A stretch of 64,000 nt of DNA from Anisakis pegreffii (Eukaryota > Nematoda > Chromadorea > Rhabditida > Anisakidae). The stretch is from contig JAPYMA010001918.1 of NCBI GenBank assembly GCA_035041965.1, forward strand, positions 1-64,000, given 5' to 3'. Below, in pieces: positions 36,232 through 47,175 of this stretch. The position numbers were made by a program, and so were the translations under genes. Within the stretch, counting starts at the first letter, position 1. The number at the start of each line of letters is the position of its first letter. Under the pieces are notes generated by a model that was given only the letters and a program-made list of their open reading frames with translations, was not told where the DNA came from and did no database searches.

Positions 36232-39200
36232 ATGAAACCAATGAGATTCAAACGCAAGCGACCCTATGGATCAGCGAATTCTGATCGAGGAACGGATTAT
36301 TCGGATCGAAACAAAACGATTCTGAATCGGAAAAGACGCAGATTCGAGCAGAAACGCGACCGGAAGGCAAATACTCAAAGCGTCGAGAGTGTCATTGCAA
36401 AATATGAGACCTTTATGAAGGTATTGAAAAGTTCCTCGTTGTAGAATTGGGTAATTTGAACAATATTATAAAACTCAATTGATTGTTGTGATTGCTGAGT
36501 GGGAGCATTTGCAGTGTTAAATTACTGTCCGTATGTTAACGGTTATTAATTAAATTAAACACCGACGATCTTCGCCTCGTCCTAAATACAATACGGGAAA
36601 TATGAGGGAGATTTGACTGTGGTGGTTTTATCGGAAATAAGAAATTTTTGAGAGGTTTATAACTCTTTCACAATGAATGTTAATAAAATGAAAAATTTGT
36701 TGGGGGGATTTTCTTCAAGCAATTGGCAAATTTCAGGAAGATGTATCAAAGCTGGAAAAATTCGAAGACTTTCCACTCTCCACTCAAACTCAGAATGGCT
36801 TAAATGAGGCCGATTTTGTGAAACCGACTGAGATCCAACGTGACTCTCTGCAATACTCGTTGACCGGTGTTGATGTGGTGGGTGCAGCGAAAACCGGAAG
36901 CGGAAAAACACTGGCGTTGCTGATTCCGGTCGGTTGAAATCTCATCTCGTCGATTGCTTGCGAGAAATCTCATTTGCCATCGTGAAAATTTTCATTTGGA
37001 AACAATTGGAGAGAGAATGTGGAAATTTGTAAATTTATAAGAATTTTGGAAAGAATGAGAGAATTTTATAATTTTGTAATTGAAAAAGAGAGAAATATTT
37101 AAAGAATTGATTGGTGAATGAAATTTGAGTTGTTGGAATGTTTATGGCGACAGCGATGGTCACGCAATACGGATGGTTTGGGTGCTCTGGTGATAAGTCC
37201 AACCCGTGAGTTGGCCTATCAAACGTTCAACGTTCTCAATAAAATCGGCAAATATCACAACTTCAGTGCTGCACTTCTCATTGGTGGTGAGAAATTTCAT
37301 TCTCTTTTTGGGTGTTTCTTTGTTTTGATCGAAATTTCATTCATTCATTTATTTATTTGTCTTTTTGCAAAACGTAGCACATAATCATTGCAGTTTCAGT
37401 GTAATGGTGAGTGTTTTAAGGGACTGATGTTGAGTACGAGAAGAGTCGATTGGCAACGGTGAATGTGGTGATATGCACACCGGGACGTTTACTGCAGCAT
37501 ATGGATGAGAATTGTAATTTTTGTTGTGAACAACTGCAGATGTTGGTGATTGATGAGGCGGATAGAATACTCGACTTGGGATTTCAGAGACAGGTTAACG
37601 ATTATTAATTAAATTAACACTGATAATCGCTTCGTCCTGAATACGATACGGGAAATATGAGAGAAATTTGACTCTGGTTTTATCGGAAATAAGAAATTTT
37701 TGAGAGGTTTATAACTTTCAGAATGAATGTTAATAAAATGAAAAATTTTTTGGGATTTTTTCGTTGATATTGCATGGCACGTCATCAGCATGGCACTTCT
37801 CAGCTCTTCACCGTCAACTATTGAATTCCCATCAATGCAATTATAATTTCAGATGAATTCAATAATAGAGAATCTACCGCGCACTCGTCAAACGCTCCTA
37901 TTCTCAGCAACACAAACCAAAAATGTAAAAGATCTGGCGAGATTAGCACTGAAAGATCCAGTCTATATATCCGTTCACGAGAATGCATCTCAGGCAACTC
38001 CGGATCAATTGCAGCAGGTTACTGATACAGTTATAGTAATATGAGTAGTTTTATCAGTAATGAACAATTGATGAATATACACATAATGCAAATGAAAATG
38101 GTTATTTTCTATTGTTTTTTTCATTTGGTAATAAAATTGCAATGCCGTAAGTAGCGTTTATGTTATCTGATTTGTATTCGAATGGATGAATGAACAATGA
38201 ATTATATTTTGAAGAGTTATTTGGTATGTTCGGATGAGGATAAAATCAATCTGTTGTGGTCTTATTTGGTGATGCATCGAAAGAAGAAAAGTTTGATATT
38301 CGTGTCGTGTTGTAAACAGGTTTGTAATTTTTGCTGTAATCTGGTGTGCGGTCATCTTTTGGATTTTTATTTATTCACGTAGTCGTAAGGTTAATTTACT
38401 GTACGAATCATTATATTTAGATTTTGATTATGAAATCATTTGTTTTGTGAGTAGTTTAGAGAGGTGAAGAAAGTTGCGAATTTAGTTGTATGTATGGATT
38501 TAGCTGTTAGTATGGTGGGTAAACGTGAAGGATGATTTGTAAAAGTGGAATGCCATGGGCCGTATTTCTGATCTTCAGGCTCGTTTCTTCACCGAAGCGT
38601 TGTGCCATCTGAGACCGGGAACCTCTCTGATGGGTTTGTGGGGCACAATGAAGCAATCGAAACGTCTCGAAGTATTTCACAAGTTCAATCGTAAGGTGAA
38701 TTCGGCAGCGATGATCGCAACTGATGTGGCGAGCCGAGGCTTGGACTTTGCACGGGTGGATTGCGTGCTGCAGTTGGACTGTCCGACAACCGCAGAGGAT
38801 TATATTCATAGGTGAGATAATATATAGACAATCTGAACGTCAGGAGGGTATTTTCTGAAACATTTTCGAGGTGAATTCATCGAGAGTGTTGAAATATGAA
38901 TGAGTTTTTCGTGCGATTTTCGTGAAAATTTGGCAATTTGAATTTCATTGGAAACTGAATTTCATTAGAAGTGTGGAAAAAATAGAAATTTTAAAAGAGT
39001 TTCGGTATTTTAATATAGAGTTGGACGAACGGCTCGAATGGACGCGAAAGGAGAGGGTCTTCTCGTGTTGACGCCGAGCCAGGAGAAGGCGATGATCGAG
39101 CGCTTAAAGGCCAAAAACATTCCGATTTCCAAAATCAGGTCAGGATGTCTTCTTTCCTCTGAATTCTTCTGAAAATCGGCGTGATTATTTATTAATATTA

Positions 39201-42035
39201 GTATCATCAATATTGTTATCCTCATTAATATTACTCTGATTGTTAACGTCATCAATCGAAATGTTTTATGCGACTCTTCTTTCAGTGTCGACCAACGGCA
39301 AATGCTCGACATTCACAATAAATTACAATCCACCATTGCGCAGTTCCAGAATCTCAGAGAGTTCGCGCAACGGGTCAGTGAGTTTCTTTTGGAAAATAGA
39401 AAACATTTTGTAGTTTTCCAAATCTATGAGAATTTAAAAATATTTTGTAGTAAAATATTTTGAAATTCTCATAGATTTTCTCTCGGAATTTCATAAAGAT
39501 TGAGGAAAAATGAACACTTTTTGTGAGAAGAAATCGAATTGCAGAGTTTTGTTGCGTATATTCGCTCGATTTATTTGATGGCCAATAAGGATGTTTTTGA
39601 TGTGCAGTCAATTGATTGTAAAGCGTTAGCAGAGTTGGTTCTTTGATTATTCTTTGATTATCTTTTTTTGCATTCATCTTTTGTAAATGTTCAGTTGTCT
39701 TTGAAAACTTCCACGGCAGCACTGAAGAACGTGCAAATTGGAAAATCGCTTTGAAAAATGGCATTTTAGAGAACAGTTTTGAATCTTAAAATATGAAGAG
39801 AAAATTTTCAACTTATGAGAAATGTTTTGAGGTCGTACGGTCTTGCTGTGGTACCGCGTGTTCGTTTTCTGGCCAGAGCTGGTGTGGTCGGAAAACAGAA
39901 CGAGTCAAGAAGTGACTGGAATCCGAGCGAAGAGTCTGAGATCGGGCGAGTGGCTGAGGACGGAGTTGGCGAGAAGAAAAAAGAGAAAACAGCATCCGAG
40001 TTGTTGGAAATGATATTGAAATCAGCGAAAAATCGCAAAGAACAAGTGAGATTTGCATATTTTTCAAGATTCTTCTTTTTTTCCTTTGTAAGAGAGAAAT
40101 TTTACTGTCATCACGTATTTGCTGTAAATGTAGTGAACATTTTCATGTTTCTCAATTGTTACAGTATGCAATTTGGTGGAAATTTAGGTGAAAACTGAAA
40201 GTGCTGAAACGGAACACGATCAGCAGCAGTTGAGTGGTGAAAGTGATGGTGGTGGCGATGATATGGAGGAGGAGGCAACCGAAGGGGATCGGAATGAGCA
40301 CGAGAAGGATCGAGTGGAGTTTGAACTGAAGGAGGAATTTTTGGTTGGGGACGTAGAGGATGGTGGTGAGCATGAGATGAGTGATAAGGAGAGTGATAAC
40401 GATGGCGACGATCTGTTCAAAGTGGTTCATAAGGACGTATTCAATGTGCTGGATGAGGCGCAAAATGTTTGTTGCTTTCAATTTTGTTTATTGTTGATTA
40501 TAGTTGTTGATTTGTTGTTGTTGGAATCATTGCGGTTATTAGTATATTATTGATGTCATTGCGGAAATCATCTTTATTATCAGTGTTTCAATTGTTTTCA
40601 ATTCAGTTTAATAGATATTCGTTGAAAATAGAATTAAAAGCAGTACAATTAATGACAAGAATATTTCTCATTAATAAGATGGACAATAGAATCAATAGCA
40701 AGTTAAAACAGAAAATTTGAAGTTTTAGTTTCATTATGTAGTGTTTGATGGGTTGCATAGTTATGTTGTGTGTTGTTATGATAGCGATTGTTTTTGTGGT
40801 TTGTGGTCATTGTGATAATTACTGGTATTAGTATTAGTTGAGAAGCATCCGGAAATATTTTCAGGATGAATCTGATGAATCGTTGGTGGATCGTGCAGGA
40901 AAACGAGACAAAGATTCGGTGTTGAAGAAGAGTACGTTGGTTAAGAGAGCGTTGAAGAAGGGTTTGAAACTGAATGTGAAGAAGAAATTCGATGAGAATG
41001 GTGAAGAAATTATTGCTGCTGTGAGTTTTGAGATGGATTGATTGATTGATTCGTTTGCAGTGTTTTTGAATTTTAGTTTTCGAAAAAAATTTTTTGCCCA
41101 GAAAGTAATTTTTAAGGATCATTGCAACTTTTGAAGATGGTTTTATTACAGAACCGTTATCAGTCTGCGTTACCCACAACAACAACGACTGGGAAAACAT
41201 CGGATTCAGCGGAAGGTCGTTTCAATTTGGAGGATGCAAAGCGAGAAATGCGCGAGGCAGATCAATTCGACAAGGCGGCCTATCGAGAGAGAATGAAGAA
41301 ACTTAGACAGGTGCTTATTTTGCTGATTCGTTGATTGGCAATTGATAACTTTGAATAGTGCAAAATTTTATTGATGTAAAGCTGATTGAATGTGATCTAC
41401 TTGGTGTGTTCCATTCGCAGGAGAAGAAAGCGAAACTGAAGAAGAAATTGAACGAACAAAGGAAAGGAAACGAAGAGACAAGTGGTGGTGCAGTGTTGGA
41501 TCTGGCTGATCGACAAGGGGATTCCGGAGAGTCTGGTGAAGAGGATGCCGGAGGCAACGAAGATCTATCGTGGTTACCGGATCCGGATAAACCGAAGAAA
41601 TACGACGAGCAATGGAATGAAATTGTTGATGATAATGCTGATGAAGGAAATGAACCGAGGGTTGAGGTATTGTTGTTACTATCAGTATTAATTTCATTAT
41701 TATTGCTGAATGAACGAAATCGAACGTTATTTGCAATAAGGCAGTAGTTGTCAAACCTTTTTATCTCGTGCATCCCGTAGAAAATGGTTTCAAAATCCAT
41801 ATGTATATAGGACAATTGATAACTTTGGAATGTGCATTAAATGTACAAAAACGTCTTAATTTTCTTTCAGCAACGTATCACGAGTGGCGATGGCGATGTG
41901 ACGGAAAGTTTGAAGAAGAAGAAGCGGAAAAAAGAAATTACGAGTGAAAAAATGAAAAAATCGCAAAGAATTCGAACGAGTAACGTGATCGATGCTGAAG
42001 CAAAGGCATTGGCATTGCTGGAAGGAACAAACTGA
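36232..42035 (+). CDS. DDX10: DEAD-box RNA helicase DDX10 (yeast Dbp4/Hca4)
   Basis: Sixteen exons: 36232-36420, 36737-36928, 37130-37286, 37421-37593, 37853-38017, 38215-38319, 38579-38811, 39019-39138, 39286-39373, 39545-39633, 39832-40045, 40188-40466, 40865-41020, 41152-41310, 41421-41666, 41871-42035. They give 909 aa (human 875). Motifs in order: AAKTGSGKT (I, ~113), SPTRELAYQ (Ia), [11 protein letters not shown] (Ib), VIDEADRIL (II, ~222), FSAT (III, ~254), [11 protein letters not shown] (V) and HRVGRTAR (VI, ~403). After the helicase core come [11 protein letters not shown] and [11 protein letters not shown], diagnostic for DDX10, then an acidic/basic Lys-rich tail. It unwinds U3/U14 contacts during 18S rRNA processing in the nucleolus. 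Exons 3, 4, 6 and 11 use TTTGAG, TTTAAG, TTGAAG and TTTGAG acceptors. The usual LHG before motif V reads LWG. AATAAA at 42130; UTP15 follows. Confidence 0.97.
36535..36715 (+). repeat. DDX10 intron 1 segment duplicated in intron 4
   Basis: From GTTAACGGTTATTAATTAAA to GAAAAATTTGTTGGG the sequence matches 37594-37768 at high identity, including the words TTTTATCGGAAATAAG and TTTTTGAGAGGTTTATAACT. The match begins at GTTAAC, which in intron 4 is exactly the 5' splice site. Confidence 0.92.
37594..37768 (+). repeat. DDX10 intron 4 segment duplicated from or into intron 1
   Basis: Partner of 36535-36715. It occupies the 5' two-thirds of intron 4 starting at the donor. Confidence 0.92.
39420..39478. 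repeat. 27-bp inverted repeat in DDX10 intron 9
   Basis: Arms 39420-39446 and 39452-39478 are reverse complements with a single mismatch and a 5-base loop. The hairpin fills about a third of this ~170-bp intron. Possibly the remnant of a MITE-like element or a structured intron. Confidence 0.92.
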
Positions 42036-42330
42036 TTTATAATTATCATTGTTATTGTTGTTATAATATTGTTATTGTTAAATTGCTATAGAAGTGTTAC
42101 GTTGTGCAGAGTGATGTGTTCAATTGATCAATAAAGAAGTTGAAGTGATCAGTTGAAATTTAGTTTATTTTCAAGTGCGCTGATATCGTTTAAATGCGAT
42201 TTTTTCAAAATATTTTTATTTTGATTTGCAAATTTGGATTTGTTAAAATATTATGTAGATTTGTTGGAAAGAAATATATTCATGGAATATGTCTAATAAA
42301 CATTTTGGTGATTAATGAAGCATTTTGATT

Positions 42331-42348
42331 TCAGCCGTACACAATACA
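42331..42348 (+). promoter_or_regulatory. Candidate spliced-leader acceptor of UTP15
   Basis: TTTTGATTTCAG ends at 42334, 14 bases before the UTP15 ATG and about 200 bases after the DDX10 AATAAA at 42130. No upstream UTP15 exon is apparent, so a trans-splice site of a downstream operon gene is the simplest reading. Confidence 0.55.
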
Positions 42349-45300
42349 ATGGCACAACCGTACAAACGCTTACAACGCCTTCGGAGTGGCAAATACGAAA
42401 AATTACTCACTGAAGATGTTTTGTACTGGAAACGCATGAAGGTTTTGCAATTTTTCCATCGAATTTTGCCATTTTTAGGGGAAAATTTTGTGTCATTCCA
42501 AAAATGCGTTAAGTGAACATTGATTTTTATGAAAGATTTTCAAGGTTTCCGCTCGAAAAAAATTGGATTTTCTTTTTCAGCAGTTAGCAATATTCCAAGA
42601 ACCCGGCATTATGACATCGACAAGTTTCTCACCGGTTGAGCCATACTATGTTGCGAGTACGTCATCAATAAGGGTCAGTATCTGATATTTGCTTAATTCG
42701 AATGTTTTTTGAACTTCATCTTGAAATATTTCGATTTCGCAATTGCGATTTTCATTTTCCACAAAAAGCACCCCCGATGTTACGTTGAAAATTTTCGACT
42801 TTGCAAAAAATATTTTCCACGTTCAGTTGTCAGTATTTGATACGTTGATATGTGAACCGGTGACGATGTACAGTCGTTTCAAAGAAGCCGTTTATGGGGT
42901 GACGTTTCGGAACGATGGAAAGTTAATTGGTACCATTTTAAACTGTTTTAATTCATGAATTTATTTGATATTTTTCGAGGTCTATAAATGAAGATTGAAT
43001 GGAAAAAATTAATTAATAGAATTTTTTGGACTATAAAATTGGACTATGAAAAGTTTTCAAAGTGAATAATGCCATAAGAGTTGAACGTTTGTAACAGCTG
43101 TTGGTGGACATGAAGGAAAAGTGCGTTTGTTCGACGTGCAAAATCAAGGCGTCGCTGGTGGTGCCCCCAAAACCCCGCTGAGGTTCTACAAAGCGCATAC
43201 CTCACCTGTTCATGTAGTGAGTTGTTGAATTGTACAAGAATTTGGTGTTACTGTTGTTGTTGTTGTATTCGTTTGTTGTATTCATCTGTTCACAGGTCTT
43301 ATTCTCGTGTTCGGGTAAGCAGTTACTGACGATGGCCGATGATGGCTCGATGAAGTTGTTCGATATAGCCGAGAATAAGAGCACACCGAAACGAGTGATA
43401 AATGCGGCGCATAGCGATCGTATCAGGTGCGGATGTGCTTCGAAATTCAGCAGTCATTTATTCGTAAGTGGTGAGCAGTAGTTACTTTATTGGTTCACTT
43501 CTTTCATTATGCATTACTGACCCGTTTGTATGGCATCTCTTATGGTTTAGGCTTATTTGGTCTTTATGAGTTCGACCACAAATATTTTATTTCAATGAGC
43601 ATTGTGTATTGAATGGTTGATTTTGTGTTGAATTAGTGAATATTTTATATTTCAGGTTCGTATGATCATTCAGCAAAAGTGTGGGATATTCGCGCAGATG
43701 AAGAGGAACGTGATGCAGAAGATGATGAGCAAGATGGGAAGCCATTGGTGAGTGTGGAACATGATGCACCAATCGAGGCGGTGGTGTTGTTGAATGGAGA
43801 CACGATACTGGCAACTGCAGGCGGTGTGGCGATCAAGATTTGGGATATTGCATCGGGGGGACGATTCTTGCTGGCGTTGAAACACCATCACAAAACGGTT
43901 ATTTTCGTTTGTTTTATTGTTGTGTTGCTGTTATTATTTATGATTATGTTAGCTCGTTATGTTAATTTAGATTACGTCGATGTGCTTGGCATCGAAGGGC
44001 AGTCGTTTAATATCGGGAGGATTGGACAAAAAGATTAACATTTATCATACGGATACTCCTGATTATGCACTTATTCATTCGATCTCATTGGCCGCACCGG
44101 TATTATTTGTTATTATTATTATTGTTATTATTATTGTGATTGTTATTTTACTTATTTTTGTTATCGCATGTTTTTTGAGGTATATGCGGTGGCCGTGTCG
44201 GATGATGACCAAAGTATGGCTGTTGGAATGGCGAATCTATTGGCGATATTCAGAAGAGACCCAGCAGGACAACATGAGCAGACGTTGAAAGAGGCGAAAG
44301 AGACGGGCGCTGGTTTGGAGCATTCGAAAACGTTGGTTTGGAGTGATTTATTGCGTTGATTTGGTGGAGTGGTGGCGATTTTTTGATGGAATTGGAGAAA
44401 TTTGGAGAGAAAAACGATTGAAATTTTGAAAGTATTTTCGAATCACGAAAAGTTTTGTGAAATCTCTATGCTCCAGCGTTTTATAGCGAAGCTTCAATGC
44501 GGATTGAATTGAATTATTGAGTTTTGAGGATACGTGTGGCAGCACCGGCGCCGAAAGAACGTCAACGAGGTGGAGTGACACTGGACGTCGAACTGACAGC
44601 GCCGTTGGCTCCGAAGGTTGATTTTTGGATTTGTTGATATTTTTGGTTTAATTTTATTTCACATTCTTTGGAGTGTTTTGTGGAAGTGGAAGTTTGAGAA
44701 TTTTTATTTTCGTGAAAAAATTTCAGATTCGATTGGGTAAAATCGATGTTTTGTTGCGGCAATATAAACACTGGAAGGTGGTCGATGTGTTGTTCAGGAA
44801 TCGACATTTCTGGGAGAATAATCCAGATTTGGTGGTTGCTGCGTTGACCGAGGTGGGAAATACTTTCGTCGTTGCGATTTAGAAATTTTAACCCAAATAC
44901 ACTAGAAAGACCGAGTGATCTGGAGTCATTTCTTTTCCGCGAAAACATCACAATACCATGAACATTTTCGCAGAAATGTACTCCAACTCAAAAATCTGTT
45001 TCGCAGAAAATATTCACCTCAAAAATGCGTTCAGATTGACAGTCGACAAAAGTTATCGTTTGCGTTGGCTGGACGTGATTCGACAACGCTGAGACCTTTG
45101 CTGCAGTTTTTGTGTCGTTTCATGTTTCACACAATTCACTTCAATATTTTGTCGAAGGTGGCCAGAACTTTATTCGGTGAGTTGTTGTTTTAGTTGCAGA
45201 GAGTTTATCGTTTTGCTTTCGAATCGCACCCATTTCATTTCATGTTATCCAATATTGGATAATTGCAGAGGTGTATGCGGCTGAACGGGTAGAGTCGGGT

Positions 45301-45826
45301 GTAGTGAAGTACTTCTGTAAATTGAACGACGCCATTCAACGTGAACTGACCCTGCAAAAGAGTTTATATCAGGTCAGCGGCTTTTGACTTTTTAGAGTTT
45401 GCCTTCTTAAGAGTTTCGCTTCTTACACTTCAATCAACTAATCAGTCCAAAATCATATGTGTCAAATTGTTGGATGTTTTTGAACTGCTGAACTTGTTGT
45501 CGAATTGCTTTAAAGTGCTGTTGAATTTGAAAGCATCCATGAGTGAGCTGTTAGCTTTCGAAGTAGAGTTGATCAGAAATGCTCAGTGTTAATGAAAGGA
45601 AGTGGTGAGTATGTGTGAGAATGTTTCATGGATGAAAAGACACAGGAAGGAGTTTTTACAGACAATCGGTGCGTTGGATGTGCTATTTGCGGCGTCGAGA
45701 AGGCAGAATTCATCAGTGAAACCGAATGAGTTCTTTGGTGATGTGATAATACAACCACTGACACTGTCCATGAAAGAACAACAGCAACAGCAGAAACTGA
45801 AGGAGGGGAATAGCGGCAATTGCTGA
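42349..45826 (+). CDS. UTP15: UTP15, U3 snoRNP / small-subunit processome WD40 protein
   Basis: Thirteen exons: 42349-42441, 42581-42673, 42827-42929, 43098-43213, 43296-43470, 43656-43897, 43971-44099, 44180-44312, 44543-44616, 44727-44852, 45035-45176, 45269-45372, 45662-45826. They give 564 aa (human 518). The N-terminal two-thirds is a WD40 propeller: SRFKEAVYGVTFRNDGKL, IRCGCASKF, GSYDHSAKVWDIRA, GGVAIKIWDI, LKHHHKTITSMCLASKGSRL, SGGLDKKINIY. The C-terminal UTP15 domain has LSFALAGRD and TIGALDVLFAASRR, as in human. It is a t-UTP component that couples rDNA transcription to early 18S processing in the nucleolus. An Asp/Glu-rich insert (DEEERDAEDDEQDGK) sits in blade 4-5. Exon 8 uses a TTTTTTGAG acceptor; the exon 8/9 junction was chosen by phase. 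Confidence 0.95.
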
Positions 45827-46226
45827 TGTATTTTGAAGTGGATTGGGAGGGATTGATTGATTTTGCATTGTTACTGGTCCGAGTTGATTATTAGTATGTT
45901 GATTTGGTAGTGATTTTGATTGTTATGATTATATTCTCATTGATATGATTGTGTTATTTGAGTTGTTGTTGTTAAGTTGTTATTATTATTGTTATTGTCG
46001 TTGTTGATTTGTGTTATAATTATTGTTGTGAAGATTTTATTGTAATAATTGTAACTGTCATTATATGTTCACTCAAAATAACACACTGTCGTAATATTCT
46101 GCACAGGTTGGTTTATTATTTTATCGAGATTCGCGACATTTTAATATGAATTATGAATTACATGATGAATGAATTTGACAATAGTGGTTTTATTGAATAC
46201 ACATTGAATGATCAAAAAGGATCGAA
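45827..46226. other. Convergent 3' region between UTP15 and the small membrane protein gene
   Basis: ATT/GTT-rich sequence holding both 3' UTRs. No coding signal. Confidence 0.5.
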
Positions 46227-47175
46227 TTAAAAAAGTTTCTGTTTAATAACTTCAAAAATCTCGTCGAGCAACACCACACCAGCACTCGTCATTGATGTAT
46301 AGCTACAAATCTTATAGAGTGCATTCAGCTCAACTGTGAAATGACCGAATACAGCCAATAGAAGACTTCCAAAGACTGCTGAAATGCACACAGACGAATG
46401 AAATTCAGTTGACTGCTTACGAAGTCGATTATTTTGATGATTCAGAACATTTGTGTTATCGGACAGTGATTTTTTGGTGGGTGGTGAAAACGAGAAACTG
46501 AAATGGAATTCCACTGGCGGACATCAGTTGTTTCTCTTTGGAAATGAGGAGAATAAATTTTTGTGGAGAATAAATTAGTAGAGGGTGAAAAGTAGAGAGA
46601 AACCGAAAGCATAAGAGAGTTTCAGCTGGAGATCGCTTTCGAGTATGACCCGTTTGAAATCGTATCGTCCATCGATACAATAGTACCAACGATATCCAGT
46701 ATGGTAGATATTGACGGCGTGCACAAGGCACGGAATCAGATAGGACATTCGCGAACTTGAGAACAGTATCAGAACCTGAATTGAGCCGAGACGTGTTCAT
46801 AGAGCCGAAACAATATCATATAGACGATCATTTCATGCAGTGCACTTATTTGATGTTTTAGATCAACTTGCAGATCGTTTTAGAGAAACGAGTAAAATCG
46901 ATGTTGCCCTGCGAAAATTCAACGAAGAGCTAACTGCCTGCACTCATCTGTTCAGAGTGAACATATTATGAGCGATGAGTTTGAGTACAGTGATTGATGT
47001 GAAAGATAAATCTCACACGAATCGCACCTTAAAGCAATGTGCATCGACAGTGAATAAGGAGAACATAATAACCAAACTGCACCTGAACAATCAAAGCAAA
47101 TACTTGAATGGCTCGCAAATAATACGCAACTTTGGGATATAACTCGTTTAGTGTGGACTTGTGTGCAACTGGCAT
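46227..47175 (-). CDS. Small multi-pass membrane protein, family not recognised
   Basis: Three exons, 47083-47175, 46604-46775 and 46227-46378, join in frame to 138 aa, each with good splice sites (CAG/GTGCAG, TTCAG, TTTCAG). Hydrophobic segments: YYLRAIQVFALIVQVLILF (about 23-41), MSYLIPCLVHAVNIY (about 47-61), an AFAVFGSLLLAVFGHF segment (about 88-103), and a weaker SMTSAGVVLLDEIF near the end. Between them is GYRWYYCIDGRYDFKRVILE. The N-terminus is a plain cytosolic-looking MPVAHKSTLNELYPKVA. I cannot name the family. Exon 3 could also begin three bases later (second of two tandem AGs, CAGCAG), losing one residue. Candidate for a nematode-restricted four-helix protein. Confidence 0.7.

Noticed and set aside
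40703..41200. 165-codon minus ORF across DDX10 introns and exons 13-14
   Set aside because: Antisense of genuine DDX10 exons and AT-rich introns.
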